A DNA stretch of 64,000 nt from Streptomyces malachitofuscus (GTDB lineage Bacteria > Actinomycetota > Actinomycetes > Streptomycetales > Streptomycetaceae): the NCBI RefSeq assembly GCF_014650055.1, contig NZ_BMUF01000001.1:558001-622000 (forward strand). The letters are read 5' to 3'. Below, piece by piece: positions 21,433 to 30,207 of the stretch (positions within the stretch are counted from its first letter, which is position 1; each line of letters starts with the position of its first letter). The position numbers and the translations under genes were made by a program. Under the pieces are notes generated by a model. That model made no database searches, was not told the DNA's origin, and saw only the letters and a program-made list of their open reading frames with translations.

Positions 21433-24400
21433 ATGCGAGCACCGGTGCAGAAGACGCGGCCTCGTCGCAAGGACAAGCAGACGGCTCCCACGGGAGACGC
21501 GGAGCAGAAGCCCACCGTCGGCAGGGGCCGCCCCACCCGTGTACGCAACCGGCTGATCGTCGCCGTGGCCGTGGTGGCCGCCGCGATCGCCGGGGCCGGG
21601 GCCCCGTCCGTCGTCGCCGCCTCCGGGCAGCTCGGCGACTCGCAGGACCTGGTGACGCTCGCCGAGCAGACCCAGGACGCCCTCACCCTCGCCCACTCCC
21701 TCGCCGACGAGCGTGACGAGGTCGTCCCCTACATCGCGGCCGGCCGCCCCAAGTCCAAGGCGCCCTCCGAGCAGCACAGCGCCCGGGTCGACCGGCAGGT
21801 CGAGGAACTGCGCGCCGACACCGACACCTCCCAGGCGCTGCGCGACGAACTCGACGCCGTCGCGGCCGTACGGAGAGCGGCGCTCACCGGGAAGAGCACT
21901 GCTCTCGAAGCGCATCGGGCGTACTCCACCGCCATCACCCAGCTGCACCGGGTCGCCGAACAGCTCGCCGAGCGGACCCCGCCCCGGGCCGGCTCCGGAA
22001 CCCACGCGCTCGCCGAGCTGGACGCCGCCGTCCAGCAGGCCGCCGCAACCCGGGGGCTGCTGCTCGCCGCGCTGAACGTGCCGCGCACCACGCAGACCGT
22101 GATCGACCCGATCACCGGCCTGCCGACCACGTCCACCACCTCCTCGGAGGCCGACACCAAGCAGCGTGACGAGCTCACCGCCGCCGCGCTCCAGGCCCGG
22201 CTGCGCTCCGACGCCGGCCTCGCCGACTTCCGCGAGGGCGCGCCCGAGGCCGCCCGCGCCTCCTACGACTCCACGGTCAACGGACCCGAGGTCGACGCCG
22301 CCGAGAAGTACCTCGCGAACCTCACCGACGAGCCGACCCTCTCCGACGGCGAACTCGACACCAGCACCAAGAAGCTCGCGGCCGCGCTCACCGCGCGGAT
22401 CGACGCGATGCGCGGGGTGGAGTCCGCGCTCTTCGACCAGCGCACCAAGGACCTCGCCCAGCTGCGCGACGACGACGTCACCGAGCTGGAGATCCGGATC
22501 GCCGTCCTCGGCGCCCTGATGCTGCTCGCCGTCGGCATCGCCACGGCGATGGCGCGCACGCTCACCCGGCCGCTGTCGGTGCTGCGCCGGGGCTCCGCCC
22601 GCCTCGCCGAGGCGGAGGACCCCGGTGCGGAGGAGCCGGTCACCTTCACCGGCCGCAACGACGAGTTCGCGCAGGTCGTCCGCTCCGTCAACGCACTGCA
22701 CGCGCACGCCGCAGGACTCGCCGAGCGGATCGCCACGCTGGAGGCCGACCGCAAGCATCTCGTCGGCCAACGGCAGAAGATGGCCGACGCACGCGAGGAA
22801 CTGCGCACCGAACTCGCCGAGTCGGCGGCCCATCTGGAACGGCTGCGGGCCGGTATCGGCGGCACGTTCGTCAACCTCGCCCTGCGCACCCTCGGGTTGG
22901 TCGAGCGGCAGCTCGGCGTCATCGAGGGGCTGGAGGAGCGGGAGGACGACCCGGACCGGTTGGCCACCCTCTTCAAGCTCGACCACTTCGCCACCGTCAT
23001 GCGCCGGCACAGCGAGAACCTCCTCGTCCTCGCCGGCGCCGAGCACGGCCGGCACACGGCGGGTCCGGTACCGCTGGTGGACGTCGTACGGGCCGCGGTC
23101 AGCGAGATCGAGCGGTACGAGCGGGTGCGGATCGCGGCGCTGCCGCCGCACGCGCACATCGCCGGGTTCGCGGCGGACGACCTCTCCCATCTGCTGGCCG
23201 AGCTCATGGAGAACGCCACGGCGTTCTCCCCGCCCGACCTGCCCGTCGAGATCTCCGGCTGGCTGCTGGAGAACGGCGAGGTCATGCTCTCCGTCCAGGA
23301 CGAGGGCATCGGCATGGCCGCGGACCGGCTGGAGCGGCTCAACTCCCGTCTGTCCGAGTTCGACCCGGAGGTCACGTACGACGCGGAGGCCGAGGACGGG
23401 CTCGGCCTCGGTCTGTACGTCGTGGCCCGGCTCGCCCACCGGCACGGTGTGCGGGTCCAGCTGCGGGAGCAGAAGCAGGGCGGCATCGCGGCGGTCGTCG
23501 TCCTCCCCGAACCCCTGCTGACCGCCGCCACCCCCACCGTGGTCCCCGCCTCGGTCTCCGGCTCCCACACCGTCTCCCTCCCGGGCGCCGACGCCGAGGC
23601 CAACTCCAACGTCCTGCACGGCCGCACGGAGTCCGGCGACCCGCTGGTCACCCTGGCCGAGAAGGCGGTGGGCGACGCCGCCACCACGACGGCCCCGGCC
23701 CCGGCCCACACGGACGAGCGGGCCCCCACCGGCCGACCTGCCGCCGCCGACGCGGACGGTGCCACGCCGACCGGCCGACCTGCCGCCGCCGCCGACGCGG
23801 ACGGTCCCACTCCGGACCACCCGGCCCCCACTGCCGACGGCGCAGACGCCGACCCGGCCCACCGCCCCAAGCCCTCCCACGACGCCACACCGCCCTCCGC
23901 TCACGCGGACGCACCCGCACGGGTCGACGGGGACGAGCCCGAGCCGGGCCACGAGGGTCTGTCCGAGCCGAGCCGCGGTGACGCGCCGGCCCTTGGCGGC
24001 GTGGCCGTGTCCGAGGCGGGCCGTGAGGGCGAGCCCGGGGCGGGCCCCGAGGCCGTGTCCGGACCGAGCCATGGGGACGCGTCGGCCTTCGGCCGTCCGG
24101 GTGTGCCCGAGCGGGTCAAGCGGGACGAGTCCGAGGCGGGCCCCGAGGGTGTGTCCGAGCCGAGCCGCGGGGACGTGTCGGCCTCTGGCGGCGTGGCTGT
24201 GTCCGAGCCGGGCCGTGAGGGCGAGCCCGGGGCGGGCCCCGAGGCCGTATCCGGACCGAGCCGCGGTGACGCGCCGGCCCCCGGCGGCGGGGCTGTGTCC
24301 GAGGCGGGCCGTGACTACGGGCTCGCGGCGGTACGTGGGGACGAGCCCGAGGGTGCCGGTGCGGACGCGCATCGTGCGGACGACGCCGTCGCCGGGCACG

Positions 24401-25053
24401 CCGAGGCGTCCGCGGACGGCCCCGTACGGAACGTGGGCGCGGACGTGCCGCTCGAGCGGCCCGCCGAGACCACCATGGAACTGCTGATCCCGGTACAGCC
24501 CGACGGCGCCGACGAGCCGCCCGCACGTCCGGCCCCCGAGCGGCCGGAGTCCGGGCACGGTCAGCACCCGTCCGGGACCCCCGGCCTGCCGGATCCCGAA
24601 GCCGCACGGCCGGGCGCAGGCCACGCCCACGGTGCCGAGTCGGCACCCGCCGACCGGCCGCAGGCGCCCGTCACCGGCGCGTCCGACGCCGTACCCCCGC
24701 CCGGGGCGCTGCCGCGCCGGCCGGTCGCCGGGGACGGCGCCGGTGCCGAGCACGCGCGCGTCACTGACGGCGGCGGGGACGAGGAACAGGTCACCGCCAA
24801 GGGACTGCCCAAGCGCACACCGAAGATCAGCGCGCCCGCCGCGGTCCCGCGCCCGCGCACCGGGACGGTGGACGCCGAGGCACTGCGACGGCGGCTCGGC
24901 GGCTTCCGCCGGGGCGCGGACGCCGGCCGCCGGGACGTCGAGGCGGAGATCGCCGAACGGACCGGCCACCACCGGACACCGTCCGGCCCGGACACCACGA
25001 GCGCACAGAACGAAGAAGCCACGGGGGGCACCGTCGAGGAGGCAAGCAGTTGA
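21433..25053 (+). CDS. cvnA: Conservon sensor-like histidine kinase CvnA
   Basis: A 1206-residue membrane protein. A basic N-terminus leads to a hydrophobic helix near 38-58, an extracytoplasmic nitrate/nitrite-sensor-like helical domain (~65-350), a second helix near 360-380, HAMP, and an ATPase domain (N box AELMENATAFSPP near 590; DEGIGMA; GLGLGLYVVARLAHRHG). No phospho-acceptor HisKA box is evident, as usual for CvnA, which is thought to act with CvnB-D as a membrane G-protein-like complex. Residues ~700-1206 are disordered and rich in Ala, Pro and Glu, with four ~32-residue repeats. Start ATG 21433 has a weak ribosome site. Its stop overlaps the TTG start of cvnB. Confidence 0.92.
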   Translation: MRAPVQKTRPRRKDKQTAPTGDAEQKPTVGRGRPTRVRNRLIVAVAVVAAAIAGAGAPSVVAASGQLGDSQDLVTLAEQTQDALTLAHSLADERDEVVPYIAAGRPKSKAPSEQHSARVDRQVEELRADTDTSQALRDELDAVAAVRRAALTGKSTALEAHRAYSTAITQLHRVAEQLAERTPPRAGSGTHALAELDAAVQQAAATRGLLLAALNVPRTTQTVIDPITGLPTTSTTSSEADTKQRDELTAAALQARLRSDAGLADFREGAPEAARASYDSTVNGPEVDAAEKYLANLTDEPTLSDGELDTSTKKLAAALTARIDAMRGVESALFDQRTKDLAQLRDDDVTELEIRIAVLGALMLLAVGIATAMARTLTRPLSVLRRGSARLAEAEDPGAEEPVTFTGRNDEFAQVVRSVNALHAHAAGLAERIATLEADRKHLVGQRQKMADAREELRTELAESAAHLERLRAGIGGTFVNLALRTLGLVERQLGVIEGLEEREDDPDRLATLFKLDHFATVMRRHSENLLVLAGAEHGRHTAGPVPLVDVVRAAVSEIERYERVRIAALPPHAHIAGFAADDLSHLLAELMENATAFSPPDLPVEISGWLLENGEVMLSVQDEGIGMAADRLERLNSRLSEFDPEVTYDAEAEDGLGLGLYVVARLAHRHGVRVQLREQKQGGIAAVVVLPEPLLTAATPTVVPASVSGSHTVSLPGADAEANSNVLHGRTESGDPLVTLAEKAVGDAATTTAPAPAHTDERAPTGRPAAADADGATPTGRPAAAADADGPTPDHPAPTADGADADPAHRPKPSHDATPPSAHADAPARVDGDEPEPGHEGLSEPSRGDAPALGGVAVSEAGREGEPGAGPEAVSGPSHGDASAFGRPGVPERVKRDESEAGPEGVSEPSRGDVSASGGVAVSEPGREGEPGAGPEAVSGPSRGDAPAPGGGAVSEAGRDYGLAAVRGDEPEGAGADAHRADDAVAGHAEASADGPVRNVGADVPLERPAETTMELLIPVQPDGADEPPARPAPERPESGHGQHPSGTPGLPDPEAARPGAGHAHGAESAPADRPQAPVTGASDAVPPPGALPRRPVAGDGAGAEHARVTDGGGDEEQVTAKGLPKRTPKISAPAAVPRPRTGTVDAEALRRRLGGFRRGADAGRRDVEAEIAERTGHHRTPSGPDTTSAQNEEATGGTVEEASS
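23948..24331 (+). repeat. 192-bp in-frame tandem repeat inside cvnA
   Basis: Two copies of a 192-bp (64-codon) unit begin at about 23948 and 24140, each made of two related ~32-codon halves built around SEPSRGD and PGREGEPGAGPEA-type segments. The period is a multiple of three and keeps the frame. It lies in the predicted disordered cytoplasmic tail. Confidence 0.75.
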
Positions 25054-25553
25054 CCGCGCCCAGTACCTTCGGACTGAGCAGTGAGGCCCGCAACCTGCAC
25101 TGGCTGCTGACCAACCTCGTCGAGGAGGTCCCCGGCATCCTCTCCGTCGCCGTGGTCTCCTCCGACGGGCTGCTGCTCCTCTCCTCCGACGACCACCGCA
25201 ACACGGAGGCCCGCGACGCGCGGAGCGCCAGGCGCTCCGGCCCGCGCGGCTCCGCGGCCGACCTCGCCACCGTCGTCTCCGGCATCGGCAGCCTCACGAT
25301 CGGCGCCTCCAAGCTGATGGACTTCGGTCCGGTCAAGCACACGATGGTCGCGATGGACGAGGGCAGCCTCTTCGTGATGTCGATCAGCGACGGCTCGCTG
25401 CTCGGCGTGCACGGCTCCGAGGACTGCGACATGAGCGTGGTGGCGTACCACATGGCCCTGTTCGTCGGCCGCGCCGGCCATGTCCTGACCCCCGAACTCC
25501 GCAGCGAGCTGCGCCAGAACCTGGAGAACGACCCCACCGGGAGCCGCCCATGA
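25050..25553 (+). CDS. cvnB: Conservon Roadblock/LC7-family protein CvnB
   Basis: A 167-residue Roadblock/LC7 protein (LLTNLVEEVPGILSVAVVSSDG; SVVAYHMALFVGRAGHVLTPELR). Such proteins modulate small GTPases, here presumably CvnD. It starts at TTG 25050, overlapping the cvnA stop (TTGA), with a strong GAGGAGG site. An insert of ~15 basic residues (DARSARRSGPRG) near residue 60 interrupts the usual loop. Part of the cvnABCD operon with overlapping junctions throughout. Confidence 0.93.
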   Translation: MTAPSTFGLSSEARNLHWLLTNLVEEVPGILSVAVVSSDGLLLLSSDDHRNTEARDARSARRSGPRGSAADLATVVSGIGSLTIGASKLMDFGPVKHTMVAMDEGSLFVMSISDGSLLGVHGSEDCDMSVVAYHMALFVGRAGHVLTPELRSELRQNLENDPTGSRP

Positions 25554-25981
25554 GCAGCACGTCCAGGAAACACCTCCCGGTCCGTGGCGGCGACCGCAGA
25601 CCCGCCCGGGTCCGCCCCTACTCGCTCACCGGCGGCCGCACCCGCTTCGGCCACGTCCTCCTCGTCGAGACGTTCGTCGGCGCCACCGCCGGCACCGCCG
25701 CGCTCGACGCCGCCGAGGAGCGCAGGGAACTGACCAACGGCGGCCTCACCTCCCGGGTCATGCCGGAGATGCGGGCCATCGTGGAACTCTGCCGCCGCAT
25801 GCGGACGGTGGCCGAGATCGCCGCGCTGCTGAGGATGCCGCTCGGCGTGGTCCGCGTCCTGCTGAGCGACCTCGCGGACCAGGGAAAGATCCGTGTCTAC
25901 GGAACGGGGACCGGCCACGGCACGGGCCGCCCCGACCGCGCGCTGCTGGAAAGGGTGCTGAGTGGACTCCGTCGTCTCTGA
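25550..25981 (+). CDS. cvnC: Conservon DUF742 protein CvnC
   Basis: A 143-residue DUF742 protein with the family segments RPYSLTGGRT and a helix-turn-helix-like C-terminus (VAEIAALLRMPLGVVRVLLSDLADQG). It overlaps cvnB by four bases (ATGA) and cvnD by 20 bases. In conservons CvnC is part of the complex with CvnA, CvnB and CvnD; the biochemical role is not established. Confidence 0.93.
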   Translation: MSSTSRKHLPVRGGDRRPARVRPYSLTGGRTRFGHVLLVETFVGATAGTAALDAAEERRELTNGGLTSRVMPEMRAIVELCRRMRTVAEIAALLRMPLGVVRVLLSDLADQGKIRVYGTGTGHGTGRPDRALLERVLSGLRRL

Positions 25982-26600
25982 CGCCGCTCCCGGCGTCTCC
26001 CCGCTCGTCGAGGACGACGAGCCCCTGCAGCCCTGGCAGACGGACCGCACCCGCGCACCGATCGCCACCAAGATAGTGGTGGCGGGCGGCTTCGGCGTCG
26101 GCAAGACCACGCTGGTCACGACCGTTTCGGAGATCACGCCCCTGGAGACCGAGGCGCTGATGACCGAGGCGAGCGAGGAGCACGACGACCTCACCGCCAC
26201 GCCGGGCAAGCTGACCACCACCGTGGCCATGGACTTCGGCCGCATCACGCTCGACGACGACCTGGTGCTGTACGTCTTCGGCACACCCGGGCAGCAGCGG
26301 TTCTGGTTCATGTGGGACGACCTGGTGCGCGGCGCGATCGGTGCCGTCGTGCTCGCCGACACCCGCCGCCTGAAGGACTGCTGGCCGGCGCTGGACTACT
26401 TCGAGAGCTGCGGACTGCCGTACGTCGTCGCGGTCAACCACTTCGACGGCAGCGAGCGGTTCGACCCCGAGGACGTGCGGGAGGCGTTGACGGTCCCCGC
26501 GCACATACCCGTCATGATCATGGATGCGCGCCGCCGGATCTCGGTCATCGAGACCCTCTTGTCCCTCGTGGGCCACGCGCTCGACGAAACCCCCGAGTAG
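25962..26600 (+). CDS. cvnD: Conservon GTP-binding protein CvnD
   Basis: A 212-residue MglA-like small GTPase: P-loop GGFGVGKTT near 43-51, a G3-type FGTPGQQRFW, and NHFDGSERF in the position of the guanine-specificity NKxD motif, here altered as is usual in CvnD. Start GTG 25962 lies inside cvnC. It probably switches the conservon complex between states, with CvnB as modulator. The flavoprotein gene follows 43 bases later and may be co-transcribed. Confidence 0.94.
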   Translation: MDSVVSDAAPGVSPLVEDDEPLQPWQTDRTRAPIATKIVVAGGFGVGKTTLVTTVSEITPLETEALMTEASEEHDDLTATPGKLTTTVAMDFGRITLDDDLVLYVFGTPGQQRFWFMWDDLVRGAIGAVVLADTRRLKDCWPALDYFESCGLPYVVAVNHFDGSERFDPEDVREALTVPAHIPVMIMDARRRISVIETLLSLVGHALDETPE

Positions 26601-26643
26601 TCCCCGGCAGTCCCCGAGCAGTCCCCTTAGGAGCGTCCCCCGT

Positions 26644-27918
26644 ATGCGGAAGATACTCGTCGTCGGAGCCGGCCAGTCCGGTCTCCAGCTGGCCCTCGGC
26701 CTCCAGTCGCACGGGTACGAGGTCACCCTGATGTCCAACCGGACCGCGGACGAGATCCGTACCGGTCGGGTCATGTCGACGCAGTGCATGTTCCACACGG
26801 CCCTGCAGCACGAGCGCGACCTGGAGCTGAACTTCTGGGAGTCCCAGGCCCCGAAGATCGAGGGGCTCGGCGTCTCGGTCGCGGCCCCCGGCTCCTTCGA
26901 CCCGGGCCCCTCGCAGCGCGCCATCGACTGGCTGGGCCGCCTCGACGGGTACGCGCAGTCGGTGGACCAGCGGGTGAAGATGGCCGGCTGGATGGAGACC
27001 TTCGCCCAGCGCGGCGGCCAGCTCGTCATCCACGGCGCGGCGGTCGGCGACCTCGACTACTTCTCCCGTACGTACGACCTCGTGCTCGTCTCGGCCGGCA
27101 AGGGCGAGCTCGTGCAGATGTTCGCCCGTGACCCGGAGCGCTCCCCGTACAGCGAGCCGCAGCGCGCCCTGGCCGTCGCCTACGTCCACGGGCTCGGCCC
27201 GCGTCCGGAGCACCCGGACACCGAGGCGGTCCGCTGCAACCTGGTCCCCGGTGTCGGCGAGATGTTCATCATGCCGACCCTCACCACCTCGGGCCGCGCC
27301 GACATCCTGTTCTGGGAGGGCATACCCGGCGGCCCGCTGGACGCCTTCAAGGACGTCAAGGACCCGGCGGAGCACCTCTCCCTGACCCTGGAACTCATGG
27401 AGACGTTCCTCCCCTGGGAGTACGCGCGGGCCACCAAGGTCGAACTGACCGACGCCGGCGGCACCCTGGCCGGCCGCTACGCCCCCACCGTCCGCAACCC
27501 GATCGGCCGGCTGCCCTCCGGCGGTCTCGTCCTCGGGGTCGCCGACGTGGTCGTCGCCAACGACCCGATCACCGGACAGGGCTCCAACTCCGCGTCCAAG
27601 TGCGCCGCCTCCTACCTCGCCTCGATCCTCGAGCACGGCGAGAAGGAGTTCGACGAGACCTGGATGCGGGCGACCTTCGACCGCTACTGGGAGACGGCCC
27701 GGCACGTCACCAAGTGGACGAACGCCATGCTCGCCCCGCCGCCCGAGCACGTCCTCAACCTGATCGGCGCCGCCGGGCAGCTCCAGCCGGCCGCGGACCG
27801 CTTCGCCAACGGCTTCAACGACCCGGCGGACTTCGAGAACTTCTTCTACGACCCGGAGAAGACCGGCGCCTACCTGGCCGAGGTCTCCGGCGCGGCCGGC
27901 GCACCGGCGGCGGAGTAG
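26644..27918 (+). CDS. Styrene/indole monooxygenase-like FAD protein
   Basis: A 424-residue single-component-type flavoprotein similar to StyA, the epoxidase subunit of styrene monooxygenase. The FAD Rossmann motif VVGAGQSGLQLA is at 6-17 and a second flavin-contact segment is seen in GLVLGVADVVVANDPITGQG. StyA needs a separate flavin reductase (StyB), which is not encoded nearby, so the electron donor must come from elsewhere. Start ATG 26644 has TTAGGAG upstream. It follows the conservon on the same strand, an arrangement that links some conservons to oxygenases. Its last 49 bases overlap the convergent NlpC/P60 gene. Confidence 0.88.
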   Translation: MRKILVVGAGQSGLQLALGLQSHGYEVTLMSNRTADEIRTGRVMSTQCMFHTALQHERDLELNFWESQAPKIEGLGVSVAAPGSFDPGPSQRAIDWLGRLDGYAQSVDQRVKMAGWMETFAQRGGQLVIHGAAVGDLDYFSRTYDLVLVSAGKGELVQMFARDPERSPYSEPQRALAVAYVHGLGPRPEHPDTEAVRCNLVPGVGEMFIMPTLTTSGRADILFWEGIPGGPLDAFKDVKDPAEHLSLTLELMETFLPWEYARATKVELTDAGGTLAGRYAPTVRNPIGRLPSGGLVLGVADVVVANDPITGQGSNSASKCAASYLASILEHGEKEFDETWMRATFDRYWETARHVTKWTNAMLAPPPEHVLNLIGAAGQLQPAADRFANGFNDPADFENFFYDPEKTGAYLAEVSGAAGAPAAE

Positions 27919-29042
27919 CCGACGTCGGACCCCTCCGCGGCCCACGCGGGGAGCTCCGGCGGCACGAACCGCCGCAGGGACTCCCCGCCGGGATCGGGAC
28001 GTACGGCGCCGAGCACCGGGTTGGCCGCGATGGGGGAGACCTTGATCCTGGCGCCCGGGCGGGGCGCCTGCACCACCTTGCCGTCGCCGAGGTAGAGGGC
28101 GACGTGGGTGGCCTCCGGGAAGTACACGACGAGGTCCCCCGGCCGCAGCTCCACCAGCGGCACCCGCTCCAGCCGGGCCCACTGCTCCTGGCTGGTCCGG
28201 GGGATCGGCGTCCCGGCGGCGCCCCACGCCTCGGAGGTCAGCCCCGAGCAGTCGTACGTCGCCGGGCCCTCGGCTCCCCACTCGTACGGCTTGCCGAGCT
28301 GGTCCACGGCGTACCGCACGGCCCGTTCGCCGGCCGCCGACGGGGGAGTGCTGCCGCTGCTCAGCGCGCCGGAGGAGATCAGCTCCTCCTGCGCCTCGGC
28401 GATCCTGCCGCGTTCCAGTTCGGCCAGCGCGGCGAGCTGCTCGGCGGTGAGCGAGGCGAGCAGCTCCTCCACCTCGCGCAGCCGTCGCCGCACCTCGTCC
28501 CGCTGTTTTTGGCTCCGCTCGGTGAGGGCCGACCGGTCGGCGAGTGCCTTGCGCGCCCGGCGCGCCAGTTCGCGGGCCTCCTTCTCGCCGACGGTCAGCC
28601 GGCCCACCGTCTCCGCCCGCTCCCGCGCCAACTGCCCGATCACATGACCCTGTTCGAGCGCGCGCTGCGGGTCGCGCGCCAGCAGCAGGCTCACGTACGG
28701 GGAGAGACCGGTGACGCTCTGGTACTGCTGCCGGGCCAGCCGTCCGGCCGCGCCCCGGCTGTCGTGCAGGGAGAGCCGGGTGCGGGCGAGGGCACGCTCG
28801 AGCCGTACGGTCTCGGCGCGCTGCTTCTTCAGCCGTTCCTCGGTGGCGTTGTGGGCCTCGGTGGCCTTCTCGGCCTGCCGGTACAGGGTCTGAAGCTCCG
28901 TCAGCAGCTCGGCGACGGAACGCCCGCCCGGGCCGGCGGTGCCGCCGCCCGGTTCCGGTACGGCCGCCGCGGACACGGGCGCGAGCACGGTCCCGGCCGC
29001 CAGCGCCGCCGTGCACACCAGACGCAGGAGCATTCCTGACAC
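27870..29042 (-). CDS. Secreted NlpC/P60 peptidoglycan endopeptidase
   Basis: A 390-residue exported hydrolase: signal peptide (1-27, ending VSAAA), a long coiled coil (~45-225) as in RipA/CwlO-type enzymes, then an NlpC/P60 domain with the catalytic cysteine near 264 (TYDCSGL) and histidine near 311 (ATHVALYLG). Start GTG 29042 has GGAGG at seven bases. It cleaves stem peptides during growth or division; the coiled coil probably restrains activity. Its 3' end overlaps the monooxygenase gene on the other strand. Confidence 0.92.
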   Translation of the reverse strand: MSGMLLRLVCTAALAAGTVLAPVSAAAVPEPGGGTAGPGGRSVAELLTELQTLYRQAEKATEAHNATEERLKKQRAETVRLERALARTRLSLHDSRGAAGRLARQQYQSVTGLSPYVSLLLARDPQRALEQGHVIGQLARERAETVGRLTVGEKEARELARRARKALADRSALTERSQKQRDEVRRRLREVEELLASLTAEQLAALAELERGRIAEAQEELISSGALSSGSTPPSAAGERAVRYAVDQLGKPYEWGAEGPATYDCSGLTSEAWGAAGTPIPRTSQEQWARLERVPLVELRPGDLVVYFPEATHVALYLGDGKVVQAPRPGARIKVSPIAANPVLGAVRPDPGGESLRRFVPPELPAWAAEGSDVGYSAAGAPAAPETSAR

Positions 29043-29145
29043 ACCATCACCTCCGACGCGGGGCGGCCCGTCCGCTCCGCATCGCGAGCATCCGGCGGGT
29101 GTGCGCGGTCCGCTCGCCGAGTGTGCGCGGTTCGGCGCAACGGCG

Positions 29146-29460
29146 TCACCCGTCGGCGTCGTCCGGCTTGCCCTCCGGCGTGGCGTCCGGCTCGGGTGCG
29201 GGCTTGGACCACGGCCACCTGGGCCGGCGGCCGGCCCGCCCCGTCGGGTCGTGGAGGTACTTCCACCCCCGGTTCAGACCGGTCCGCGAGCTCCGGCCCC
29301 GGGGTACCCGCCGGTAGACCAGCACCGTGGGCGGGCCGCCGTCCGGGGCCGGGACGGGGATGCGGTACGTCTTGGGCGGGTGCCCGGTGATGCCCAGCAG
29401 CACGGGCAGGACGCGCCCGTCCATGGGCCCGCCCTCGAAGGGGGTGTCTTCGCTCTTCAC
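29146..29460 (-). CDS. Conserved hypothetical basic/proline-rich protein
   Basis: A ~104-residue protein with an ordered first half (FEGGPMDGRVLPVLLGITG, then PPTVLVYRRVPR) and a Pro/Lys/Asp-rich tail. No domain recognised. The GTG at 29460 has a weak GGTGG site; a GTG at 29478 is an alternative without any. It lies between the NlpC/P60 gene and the TetR gene, all on the minus strand, with no sign of coupling. Confidence 0.6.
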   Translation of the reverse strand: MKSEDTPFEGGPMDGRVLPVLLGITGHPPKTYRIPVPAPDGGPPTVLVYRRVPRGRSSRTGLNRGWKYLHDPTGRAGRRPRWPWSKPAPEPDATPEGKPDDADG

Positions 29461-29528
29461 ACCACCAGTCTCGGCCACCGGGCACCGGCGCGCGGAACCG
29501 GCCGCGGTGTGCCGTCGACGCCGGGCGG

Positions 29529-30182
29529 TCAGAGATCCTCGGCCAGCACCCGCACCAGCGCCTCGGTCTGCGCGTCGCGCCGCGCGGTCACCGCCAGCAC
29601 CGCCACGAACTGCTCCACGAGCCAGTCCCGCAGCTCATCCAGCGGCGGCTGCTTGTCCTCGTCGAGCCAGATCAGCGAGGCCGCCTCCACGGCGGTGATC
29701 CACATCCGGATCGTCATCCGCAGCCGGGGCCCGGGCTCGGCCACCCCGAGATGGCTGAGGATGTGCTCGGCGGCGGCCCGGCGCACACCGTCCACGATGG
29801 CGGTGGTCCGGGAGGTCTCCACCACGCTCCCGCCCTGGAGCAGCGCGCTGAACCCGGCGTCGTGCTGGTCGACGAACGCGAGATAGCGGTCGACCGCCCG
29901 GGACAGCCGGGGGAGCAGCGGGCCCTCGTGCGGCTCGTCGAAGCAGTTCCGCAGCTCGTCGGCGGCGGACATCAGGGCCGCCTCGTACAGCTGCTGCTTG
30001 CCGCCGGGGAAGTACCGGTAGACCAGCGGCCGTGACACGCCGGCCGCCTCCGCCACGTCGTCCAGGGACACGTCCTCCGGGGCGCTGTGGGCGAAGAGGG
30101 ACAGCGCGGCCTCGAGCAACTGGCTGCGGCGTTCCTCGACACTGAGCCGCCGGTAGGCGGGGGTGGGGGCCTGCGGGGTCAT
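29529..30182 (-). CDS. TetR family transcriptional regulator
   Basis: A 217-residue repressor-type protein. The DNA-binding helix-turn-helix is at about 30-60 (DVSLDDVAEAAGVSRPLVYRYFPGG). The C-terminal ligand domain is divergent, so the inducer cannot be guessed. It starts at ATG 30182, 25 bases downstream of the AurF-like gene, so the two form an operon and the regulator probably controls it. Confidence 0.9.
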   Translation of the reverse strand: MTPQAPTPAYRRLSVEERRSQLLEAALSLFAHSAPEDVSLDDVAEAAGVSRPLVYRYFPGGKQQLYEAALMSAADELRNCFDEPHEGPLLPRLSRAVDRYLAFVDQHDAGFSALLQGGSVVETSRTTAIVDGVRRAAAEHILSHLGVAEPGPRLRMTIRMWITAVEAASLIWLDEDKQPPLDELRDWLVEQFVAVLAVTARRDAQTEALVRVLAEDL

Positions 30183-30207
30183 GCCCGCAGGGTAACCGCC
30201 CGTCCGG

